64,000 nt of DNA from Neoconidiobolus thromboides FSU 785 (taxonomy: Eukaryota > Entomophthoromycota > Entomophthoromycetes > Entomophthorales > Neoconidiobolaceae). Both the position numbers and the translations under genes were made by a program. Each line of letters starts with the position of its first letter. The stretch's first letter is position 1. The notes beneath the pieces were generated by a model. The model was not told where the DNA came from. It did not search any database and saw nothing but the letters and a program-made list of their open reading frames with translations. This document shows, in pieces, positions 49,070 to 58,539 of the stretch. The stretch covers positions 1 to 64,000 of the forward strand of contig MU626356.1 of the NCBI GenBank assembly GCA_025603075.1. The letters are read 5' to 3'.

Positions 49070-50150
49070 CATTGAAACTTAGTAGTGATAACAATAAATT
49101 CAATTAGGCAACATATAAAATTGGTGCTTTAAAGGAAATAACAAACAAAAACTAACAAGTAGCATTATCATCACTTATAGTTTCAGTATATTTTCTTAAT
49201 AAATGCAAAAGTTTTAAACTTGATATAAGTAGAAATGAATACAATTATTTAAATAGTTGTTAACAATAAAATACTAATATTATGGTTTATTATTAAAAAT
49301 ACAAAAAAGCTAAAAACAAGCAAATCAAAATTGCTACATTTATTTAATAAGTTAAAGAAACGTAAAATAATTTTAATTAAAGTTATAAAATCTATAAAAA
49401 AGTTAAAAGTTTAAAAATTAACCCCAGCTTATCTTATAAAAATAAGTTAAATTTAAAAATTCCAACACTCATTAGATAAATAAATATTTATTGAATGATG
49501 TAAATCAATTATTAATAACTAAGTTAATAAATAATTAAAAAGCAAGTAGCTATAGTAATAAATAAAAATTACTACTACATTACTTGTATTATATAAAGAT
49601 GATTAACTGTAGTTTTAAAGTTAAATGCTTTCCCCCATGTAACTATTTACTAATTTAGTAATATATTAGTAATGTAGTTATAATATTAAAATGGTTCATT
49701 TATTTAATCCAAAATCTGCAATATTAGCTATAAAGCAGTCAGCAGTAAATATTTTTCAATAAAGTTTTATAGTAATATGTGGAGATGTTTTTTTTGGCTT
49801 CATCACTTTTTCCATCTTTTAAGCACTATTTAAGTGGAAAAATTGTTAATAAAGTCCTTAAATATAAAAATATATTCCCAGATACTTATTTGCATATTAC
49901 GACTTTGGTTAATATCAATATTGATCTTATTACATAAATTATATTGGCAAAAACTTTACTAATCTGGGAATCTCTATTAAATTTAATATAAATTTGATCA
50001 ACTTATAATATAAATTGTAATAAATGACTTAAAACTGTATTAAATACTTTTACTTTTAACAAAAAATTTATTATGAAATTTTGAGCAAAGTTTCCAAAAT
50101 TCAAAATATTTAAAGGGGATAAAAAAATAAACCCGATTTGAATATTTTTA
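49070..50150 (+). mobile_element. Internally deleted transposon relic (same family as 10.05-13.75 kb)
   Basis: 49085-49290 matches the transposase N-terminal part (AAATTGGTGCTTTAAAGGAA, then ...TTTCAGTATATTTTC). From ~49380 it jumps to the transposase 3' end and downstream non-coding region (compare 13130-13720, for example CTATTTACTAATTTAGTAATAT). The central catalytic region is missing. MITE copy 9 interrupts it. No intact terminal repeats found. Confidence 0.72.
49776..49884 (-). mobile_element. MITE copy 9, nested in transposon relic
   Basis: '-' orientation. Begins TATGTGGAGATGTTTTTTTT and ends ATATTCCCAGATA, inserted where the relic matches 13560 of the larger element. Confidence 0.85.
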
Positions 50151-50538
50151 TATATTAAAATAATTATAAAAAACAGTTTGGTTAGTTTACTATATTATAA
50201 ATTTTATTTTTATAATCACAAATAATTAATACTTACACATTCATATAATTTATATAATAATAAGTAATTAATGATTAGCTTGGCATTTTTAACTTGTGAT
50301 AATGTTTTTTGTCTTTTTTTAACTGCTTTTTTTTAAAATGTAATATTGTATATTATATAACATTTAATAAATAATAATTTAGCTGCCTTTTTTTGTAAAA
50401 TAGCTACATTCCTCGATTAAACTCTATAACTTTTCTTCAATCTCATCATTTATTTTATTATGTGTCTTATTAATATAATTATTTATGTCTTTTCCTTCTA
50501 TTTATTTTTTTCTATTTGCAGCTTCTTTAAATTTTTTA

Positions 50539-50642
50539 TATGGGGATGTTTTTTTTGTCTTTATTACTTTTTCCATTTTTAAGCACTATTTGAGTGGAAA
50601 GGTTATCAGCAAAATTCTTAAACGAAAAAATACATCCCCATA
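50539..50642 (-). mobile_element. MITE copy 10, nested in HTH relic D
   Basis: '-' orientation. Perfect outer ends TATGGGGATGT and ACATCCCCATA. Confidence 0.93.
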
Positions 50643-51247
50643 TAAATAAGCTATTTTATATTATCATGTTCAATAAATGAACTTACTACTACTTTTTTAA
50701 TAGGTTTTGTTTTTTTGTTTTTTTTACCTATCTTATCGTTTATTTTGTTCATGTTTATTTAAATTATCCTCTTTTTATACTTTATTTTTTTATTTTTTTC
50801 AACTTTTAATTTTTATTATAAGTAATAGTTTCTACAGTACTATATTTAATAAACAATTCTTTCTCTACTTTTTTTTCAAAGCTTTTTTTTATTTAATTAC
50901 CAACTTTTATAAATTTTTTTAAGTACCTATTTTATTATTAAATTTTCTAATAAGATGTAGTAAGTTGTTATTGCTTTTAATATCCATCTTTTCTATATTT
51001 GCTTTATTTTTACTTTTTTTTAACACTAGTTTTTAACGCGCTGCTATAACTAATAGATTGTTTCTTTATTGTTTCTTTAAAAACATCTTTTGTTTGACTA
51101 CTAACTTCTATGAATCTTCCTTATTTTCATTACTTGTTTATCGCCTGTTTTAATAATAACACTCTTAGATCTACCATTCTCTTCCATATTCTTTTACCTT
51201 GCACTTATGTTTTTATACAGCCTTTTTTCGTTTTTCTACAAACAAAT

Positions 51248-51349
51248 TATGGGGATGTGTTTTTGTATTTAAGAATTTTACTCAATTTTTCCGCTCAAAT
51301 AGCGCTTAAAAATGGAAAAAGTAATGAAGACAAAAAAAACATCCCCTTA
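51248..51349 (+). mobile_element. MITE copy 11, nested in HTH relic D
   Basis: '+' orientation. Ends TTATGGGGATGTGTTTTTG and ACATCCCCTTA, core AGCGCTTAAAAATGG. Confidence 0.92.
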
Positions 51350-51833
51350 TGCTTCAATATAATATTTAATAAATAATGGTTCAACTGCTTCTTTTATAGA
51401 CTTTTTTCAATTGCTAACTTATATAATTCTGTTTTGGCCTTTTTACTTAACTTATTTTAGGTTTCATCACCACTGTTTTCTTGTTTCTTATTAATTTGTT
51501 TATTTTTCCATTAAGACCTGTGATTTCAATTACTAAAACTAAAATAAGTACGAAGTTCTTAAATTAAGCAAAATGTACCAGTTTTGCTTCTTGATCAAAT
51601 AATATTCAATACCAAATTTATCCACATTGTACTTTATGCATATAGTAATATTGAACTTATTTACCCTAAGCTGACAAACTATAGGATTTTTAATAGAAAA
51701 ATTGATTAATTTACTATATTTAACTTGAAACGCTTACTATGTCATCAAAAAAATTGCTATTTAATTGGATAATTGATTTTTAGATATTAATGGAAATGAC
51801 TCTCAATCCTTTAATGATATCTTTTGTATTAAA

Positions 51834-53491
51834 ATGGGTAGAAGGCGTTCAGCTGTAAAAAAGCAAAAACAAAAAAGTACGTACAATTGTTTAGATTAGT
51901 ATAGTGAGTCTGATGTAAAATAATCTTATTTGAAACCAACAGTTAAGCATTTTAGTAAATTTGGATCCATCATCTGATATAGCAAACAGTGTAGTGCCAA
52001 GTGAAGACTTGATTTACAAAAAAGAAAAGCCGGACATAATAATTAGATACCTAGGATGTCAGTATGTAGATCCAGAAGATGCAAATTATAAATGTGAAAA
52101 TTTCAAATCGTTTATTTTTGATAATGACAAAATCAAAAAAATATATATATGTAGCGAACACCTTTTATATTCATCAGACTCGTCCCAAAGCGAAGAAGGT
52201 AATGTAAAAAATATTGGTAATAGATTGCCTTATGACACGGATTGCACTGTACGGTATTGTTCTTATTTTGATGAATATGGAAGCTACTGTAAAAAAACTG
52301 ATATATCAGTAATTGATTATGGTATGCCTATTGAAAGATGGTTTTGTTATAACCACCAGATGATGCATAGAATGGAAGAGCAATCAAATAATTCGAATAA
52401 AAATGAAAATTACCTACACGAAAGGTATTGCACCAAAACTTTAAACAATCTGAAAATTTGACTAGAACCTTTAGGCTTCCAAGGATCCTTTGTCCGTCTT
52501 CTGATCTTAGTAGGTAAAGACAGTTTGTAAAATTAAATCACAAACTAATCAATAAAGCTATTCTGAAGAACATAAATCATTTAGAGCATCAATCTCAAAC
52601 GACAAAAGTAATGAAAGTGAAAATTACCTACATGAAAGGTATTTGCACCAAAACTTTAAACAATCTGAAAATTTGACTAGAACCTTTAGGCTTCCAAGGA
52701 TCCTTTGTCCGTCTTCTGATCTTAGTAGGTAAAGACAGTTTGTAAAATTAAATCACAAACTAATCAATAAAGCTATTCTGAAGAACATAAATCATTTAGA
52801 GCATCAATCTCAAATGACAAAAGTAATGAAAGCAATCAAAGTGATGAAAGCGTCTATAGTAAAAAGCCAATACCATCCTCGCTATTAAAAGGTTTAAGCA
52901 ATGATGTAATTGTGAACTTGAAAGAAATTTATAATAAACAAGGAGATAGTAAATCGGGGGACATTCATATTTATGCAACATTACCGCCAGGAAATAATAA
53001 AAATAACAGTGCCTCTAAAAGCACTAAATCAAAGCTAGCTTCGTGGAAATCAGGAGGGAAAGTTTACTACAAAATTGGAACTTCTATGGATATAAGGTTA
53101 TCAAATCGAGATAAATTAATACAATGTCCTGTATTCAAATCGTGTTGCAAATCTGATTCGCCATTAAATGTTAACTATTTATTATCAATTCAATGTAATG
53201 ACATCTACAAATTAAAAGAGTTAATCAAACTCCATTTAAAACAAAAACTTGTTCCTTTTGGAAAGGCGAGTAAAGTAAGGTTTATGGTAATATCAAAAAA
53301 TCAATTTTATAATTTTATAGAATATTTGTAAAGGATGTGAAAGCAACCATGAAGACTGGTTTCTAGTAGATAGAAGTATATATTTTAAATTACTTACGGA
53401 AGGCTTTGTTGCATTGAAGGATTTTTACCCTGGGTGGAAAAATATAAAGAATATCGTACTTAAATGGAGTGACCATATCAATAACAGCTGA
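51834..53491 (+). CDS. T5orf172/DUF1766-like (GIY-YIG-related) protein with Cys/His-rich N-terminus
   Basis: Seven exons: 51834-51876, 51956-52424, 52466-52513, 52558-52638, 52681-52728, 52773-53274, 53321-53491; introns 41-79 nt; 453 aa. The N-terminus is basic (MGRRRSAVKKQKQK). Residues ~30-150 have two or three C..C/C..H clusters (YKCENF, YICSEH, CTVRYCSYF, YCKK, WFCYNHQMMH) that could bind zinc. The middle is a Ser/Asn-rich linker containing a tandemly duplicated 43-residue exon pair. The C-terminal domain has GDIHIYATLPPG, YYKIGTSMDIRLSNR, ELIKLHLKQ and CKGCESNHEDWF, which follow the order seen in fungal DUF1766/T5orf172 proteins (KIGRT..., E.LIH.EL, C..C...H.EWF). Those domains are GIY-YIG-related; catalytic activity here is not shown. 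All exon phases fit, so the gene looks intact despite stops in the unspliced frame. Confidence 0.78.
52405..52832 (+). repeat. Two-unit tandem duplication (~214 bp) inside the T5orf172-like gene
   Basis: Units 52405-52618 and 52619-52832 differ at only three positions I can see (a C/T twice and one extra T inside an intron). Each contains the end of one exon, a 41/42-nt intron, a 48-nt exon, a 44-nt intron and the start of the next exon. The frame is preserved. Confidence 0.93.
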
Positions 53492-54014
53492 AAATAAATT
53501 ATTAGAAATCATATTTTGTACACTTTTTTAATATATTGATTTTAATAAATAGTAATACAATTAAACTGTTATACTAAAAATAGTGCAAATCACATATTAT
53601 AAAATTGACAAAAAAATGCGCGATGTATGAGTTTTTCAAAAGACTATAAGCTAAAGTTAATAAAAAACACCAAGGAATGCCTATATGAACTAACATATTA
53701 ACCATATAGTATCAAAGAGGCTATTGTCTAAAAATAGTTAAGGAAATTGCCAAATCCAAATAGCAAAAATTACCAAATGCTCAATAAAGACCTTATTTAA
53801 AAAGATCTAAGCAATCTTGAACTACAAATTTTTACTAAGAATCAAACTATTAACACTATCACAATTTCAAGTTAGATATAGAAATACCAGAATGATGGTA
53901 AAACACAATTACTTCCTACCGTTGGTAACCAATCAATAGTTTTTATGCAGTCACACACATCATACCAATAGCAGTAAATTTTATTTTAATTTTGTCTATT
54001 ATTCATAATTACTA
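53492..54014. other. Intergenic, possible repeat debris
   Basis: 53630-53760 has a short protein-like run (FSKDYKLKLIKNTKECLYEL) broken by stops. I cannot assign it. Confidence 0.4.
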
Positions 54015-54116
54015 TATAGGAATGTGTTTTTGTTTAACAATTTTATTGATAATTTTTCTACTCAAATAGCGCTTAAAAGATGGAAAAAGTGATGAAACCA
54101 AAAAAACATACTCATA
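54015..54116 (+). mobile_element. MITE copy 12
   Basis: '+' orientation. Left end eroded to TATAGGAATGTGTTTTTG; right end ACATACTCATA. Confidence 0.87.
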
Positions 54117-54399
54117 TACCTAAATAAAATATAAATTAAGGATACTTGAAAAGCTAAAGAAATAAAAATAAAAATAAAAACATTTTCTTAGCAAGATTTA
54201 ATGAACTGATAATTACGAAAAGCTTATACATAATATAAGTCATCTCCAAATTAGAACTTAAGATTATAACCAGGCTCTGCTTCCAAAAATATATCGCATT
54301 TTATAAATTCAAAAGATCTTATACTTCTAAAACGCTTTACAATGTAATTAATAAAGATAATAAGAGAGTCGGCACTCATGGTTTGCTTATAGGTCATGT
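54117..54399. other. Spacer before F-box relic
   Basis: Nothing clear; the 3' part may belong to the F-box relic. Confidence 0.35.
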
Positions 54400-55640
54400 T
54401 AGTTAGGTTCTAATATATTATTGTCCTACGGGTCGAATGCAATGTATCAATATCAAATTTACACCCTTCTAGTTCAAGGTTATATAGATTAGGGGATGGT
54501 ATATATATAAAATCTAAAAATTCATATCCTAAAGTAAAACCCTCAGTTCTTAGTCTTATTGTTTTTTTGGAATAAACTTCTTTAACTAAAATTAATGATT
54601 TGCTATGTTGTTCATATAAATTTATGTATCTGAGTGCTGACTCATTGTCTTTTACTCATAAATTCAAGTGTGTAAGGGCTAAAATACTAAAAGCCAAATA
54701 TTAAAATATAGAGTCATGCTTGTTAAGAAGTTGTAAACTTAATTGATTATTTTTGGAAATACCTCATTATTTAAGCTTATTTTAGACGAGTCAGAATCAG
54801 ATAATAATGATTCTTTTAAATTAGATTTTCCATCAAAGGTCAATTCAACTACATCTTGGTAATGAAGTGCCTCAAGTTTTAGATAGTTGTTTAAATTTGT
54901 GTGTATTTCTGGGTCCCTTGTATGTATATTACCAGCATACAATCTAGTTAGATACAAAAATTGTATATTTAATAGCTGTATTTCTCTGATCGGAGTCCGA
55001 CCTTGAGTATCTTGATTACCTTCAAATTATTGAGTCTATTCAATAATTCTTTAATATATGGGAGTTCATTCTCAAAATTATTGCTATTTTTTATGCATAA
55101 TGAATTTAAAGTTGATAGCAAAATTGATATTTTGATGTTCAAGTATTTACTTGGCCTAAAAATTTACAGTGCTTTAAATCTTGAAAAGTTTTTTAATAGA
55201 AATTTTCTCTAAAGATATATATTTTTCAATTGGTATACGGGTAATAGTATATTTATCATAAAGATCTACTAATGGAACATCTTATGAAAGATTTAGCATA
55301 TTTAAAATAGCTATATAAACGCACTTTAATCTTTTTACAGTTTATAAATGCAGAAAGGAAAATGAGAAAATCAGTGCCTCCTCCAAAGTCTAAATATCTA
55401 ACATAATATGCACATTTTATAAGTTCTTTTTTTATATTCTTTTCATACTCATTAAATTTATTATCTATTTTGGCATCTTCCCATAGTAAAGGTATCACCC
55501 TTTTATTATATCATTTACAACATACGAAAAGGTTACATCTGTCTTCGTTTGAAAAATAGAATAGCGTACCTTTGATTATAGTCTTAAGACCCATGAGGTT
55601 AAATAAATTATCTATTTTAATATTGACCTGAATTTTAGAA
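54400..55640 (-). pseudogene. F-box/leucine-rich repeat protein, decayed
   Basis: Minus strand. From 55594 an F-box-like start reads MGLKTIIKGTLFYFSNEDRC then NLFVCCK, an in-frame TGA, and YNKRVIPLLWEDAKI, which is the usual F-box end in fungal F-box/LRR proteins. LRR-like text continues in changing frames: YYVRYLDFGGGTDFLIFL, INCKKIK, LYTLNSLCIKN-type text near 55100, ELLNRLNNLKVIKIL near 55030, YLTRLYAGNIHTRDPEIHTN at 54957-54900 and SPNLYNLELEGCKFDIDTL near 54470. At least one stop and several frame changes mean it cannot make the full protein. Such proteins act as SCF ubiquitin-ligase adaptors when intact. Confidence 0.68.
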
Positions 55641-55822
55641 GAAAAAACAAAGAAAATATTTAGTAGATATTACACAATTATATTGAAAAAGCTATAAATA
55701 TTTATATAGAGTAAAGTAACAAAAAGCTATTTTAATATCAAATAGTTTATTAAAAATAAATAATAAAGACAATCCGCAACAAGAATGACCAATATTAAAC
55801 TTTATTACTTATAATATATATA

Positions 55823-55927
55823 TATGGGAGTGTCTTTTTTGACTTCATTATTTTTTCTATTTTTTAAGCGCCATTTAAGTGGAAAATTTGTTGGTAAAAT
55901 TCTTAAACACAAAAATACATCCCCATA
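55823..55927 (-). mobile_element. MITE copy 13
   Basis: '-' orientation. Its left end TATATGGGAGTGTCTTTTTT is the MITE end most like the big transposon's right end. Confidence 0.92.
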
Positions 55928-56350
55928 TATTATAAATGCTTTTTCATTGAAACATGTTTGATAAAGTATTATCTAATTAGCTAATAAAATATTTAAAAAA
56001 GTTTCTTTAACATGCTATATACTAGTAAAATCAAATAAAAAAAACTTATACAAATACAATAGTATTAAACATGAAAGTCAAAATAGTAAAGCATTTATAA
56101 CAAAACTGATACTAATGAAAAAAGCAAACAAGGCATATATATAAGAAAAACATAGGCAAAAACATATAAAGAAGCTAGGAATCAATAATCAAAAATATTA
56201 ATATAAAAAATTCTTAAAATAGGTATTAGGATTTGTTATTAAATTAAGAAAAAAAATGGCTTTTTGTAAAATAGCTAATGGTATTTCAAAGCTCAATCAT
56301 ATGATAATATTTTATTATACCTAAAACACAAATGCTAAAATAAAGTTAGA
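55928..56350. other. Intergenic between MITEs 13 and 14
   Basis: About 420 bp, A-rich, no gene recognised. Confidence 0.45.
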
Positions 56351-56454
56351 TATGGGGGTGTTTTTTTGACTTCATCACTTTTTCCATCTTTTAAGCGCTA
56401 TTTGAGTGGAAATACTGTTAGTAAAATTCTTAAACGAAAAAATACATCTCCATA
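56351..56454 (-). mobile_element. MITE copy 14
   Basis: '-' orientation. Ends TATGGGGGTGTTTTTTTG and ACATCTCCATA. Confidence 0.92.
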
Positions 56455-56660
56455 TATTATAATTATTAAAAGATGAAAGTTAGTGCTAAATGTTTAACTA
56501 GAAAAAACTAAAAAATTACTAAAAGCTGTAAATTATATAAAATAATCATCATTATACAAATAGGTATAATAAAAATAAAACAAAAATTAAGCATTTGAAT
56601 AATTATAAATATTTAAAGTAACTTATCATTATAATGTGAAATCTGGTACTCAGTGGTTTG

Positions 56661-57085
56661 AGTCAAAAGGTTTTAGTTTATGTAACTAAGATAGACTTGA
56701 ATTATGAACAATACCATGTAACAGGCTACAGATTATACATGGCAAATAGGATGGACAATACTACTGTAAAATCTGTATGAAATATTATCATAAAGATTTA
56801 GTGGCCCTATTAAAGATACGATATCAGGAAGTAATCCAACCAAAAAGTCTAGAGCTATTATGTTGAAGAATCACTTTTATACTCCAACAAATATGGATAC
56901 CAAAACGAGAAGATAGTTCTTCGGAATTACGTGATAAAAATTCTCGTACCAAATCAAAATAAAAGACTTGGGGTTGATTGTGTCTGAACTTGAGGACACA
57001 TCAACTTAAGTGATTATTATGTTATAATCCATCATACAGCTGACAAAGTAATATTTTACAATGATTAAACTATAATTGTTAAACT
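56661..57085 (+). repeat. Unclassified repeat R, copy 2
   Basis: Homologous to 11276-11604 along most of its length (GTTTATGTAACTAAGATAGA, GGACAATACTACTGTAAAAT). No transposase is adjacent here, so R is probably a separate element. One frame gives QYYCKICMKYYHKDLVALL, a zinc-knuckle-like string, but stops interrupt both copies. Confidence 0.6.
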
Positions 57086-58431
57086 TCATAAGACAAATTA
57101 AGCTATGATAGATATTATTTATAAAAATAACTCTGGCTAAGCGAAAAAAAATTAATAATTAAAAAGTAAATTAAGAGTTTTGAGTTAGTTAAAATAAAAA
57201 AATTAAACTGCTTTATATTTAAAAAGTTAAAAAAATCTAATATTATTTTTTTTAATATTCTTGTTTTTATTTTAATTTTAAAAATAGACAAATATTAAAT
57301 TTTTTAGTAAATTTATTATAACTTTCAATAAAGCTATTAGTAAGCTATTGTTTATTTTATATTTAAAATACTTAATTGTGTTATTATTTTTAATATTAAT
57401 TTTATAAAAGTCCTATAACATAAATGTTAATATAAATTAAAATAAATAGCATAAACAATAATTTTAAATGCTTTTTAATAAATTTTTTAATTATTATGAG
57501 AATAATAACTCTACACTAGAGTCTATAATGCCAAAAAGTATTTATAAATAAATCTAGTATGTTGCCACTTTGATTATTATATTAGTTTATACTAAGTAGC
57601 TTTGTTTTTTATTTTTATTTTAGTTTAGTTTAATTATTGATTTTTAAGCAACAGACTTTAAAAAAATCAGCTAGTGAAATGGCTAATTCTAAAAAATACC
57701 TCTATTTTTTTCAAGATGAACTAACCTGCAGTAACAAAATACATAATTTTAATCATATTAACACAATCATTAATAATTTAAAATTTGTTTATCTTTTTGC
57801 AACACCAATGAGCCATTTTATCATAACTATTAAACAGTTAACTTTACAAAATTGCACTTAAAAATTCCATCTTTATTATTTTTGATTTTTTAGCTGAAAC
57901 AAAATTTAATCTCCTTGGAACCAATAAACTTATAATTTTGAAACATTGCGTTACAAGCTTTAATTTTACTGGTGCTGAGTTTTAAGGAAGAATTGATTTC
58001 TAATTTTTATTTTCCGATGAAAAAACATAGAATTATAACAAATTATTCCATTTTGTGCGAATGATTATCTAAAATTTTAAAGTAAGAATATTCTAGATAA
58101 TTAGATGTTGAGCTGGCTTCTTTTTTTATTATTATTATAGTACTAATTCAAATACTATACTTCTTTCACTTTTTAGCACTAATAATACAATGCCTTCACC
58201 ACTTAATTAGCCATTATTTTGAAATTATTAGCTCCACTAACTGTTTACCCAATGAAGTTCCACTTAATCTTTTCAATTTTTAACAAGGTTGATAAGCTTA
58301 TCTTTACACCAATTGGTTAATAATGAGATCATTTTCGTTTAACTTTGACGTCATGGTCCTAATTGATTAGTATTTTATTAACTCAACCAATAATATATCA
58401 AACAGTTAGGTTTAGTGAGGTGGCTAGTTGA
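57086..58431. other. Intergenic upstream of TPS2
   Basis: 1.35 kb, very AT-rich. An open frame at 57637-57861 has no recognisable features. Confidence 0.5.
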
Positions 58432-58436
58432 AGGGG
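58432..58436 (+). promoter_or_regulatory. STRE-like AGGGG upstream of TPS2
   Basis: AAGGGGAG lies 104 bp before the start codon. Yeast trehalose genes are induced through AGGGG/CCCCT elements; a single pentamer is weak evidence. Confidence 0.35.
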
Positions 58437-58539
58437 AGAACAAATGAAGATGGATAAATAAACTTAATCAAACATAAAACCATCTTTTTTATTTAAAAAC
58501 AAAACTCCCACTATTTCGACTCCAAGTAAAAAACAAAAA

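Larger units (their letters stand above)
50350..51530 (-). pseudogene. HTH-repeat family member D (heavily decayed, minus strand)
   Basis: Read on the minus strand, fragments line up in repeat order with the intact gene. KKAKTELYKLAIEK and SIKEAVEPLFIKY (about 51475-51370) match repeat 1. KQSISYSSALKTSV (about 51060) and KKVEKELFIKYSTVETITYN (about 50870) match inner repeats. KINDEIEEKL and LIEECSYF (about 50450) match the last, divergent repeat. Stops are frequent and two MITEs (copies 10 and 11) sit inside it. Identification rests on pattern, not on a long open frame. Confidence 0.6.

Noticed and set aside
50707-50922. Phe/Tyr-rich 71-codon frame resembling a membrane protein
   Set aside because: It is the complement of A-rich HTH relic D; the minus strand explains the sequence better.
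52405-52680. T5orf172-like gene called a pseudogene because of a stop and a one-base indel between its repeats
   Set aside because: Both the stop and the indel fall inside 41/42-nt introns; with these spliced the whole 453-codon frame is open.
57637-57861. 74-codon frame in the TPS2 upstream region
   Set aside because: No recognisable domain, low-complexity AT-driven composition, no splice context.
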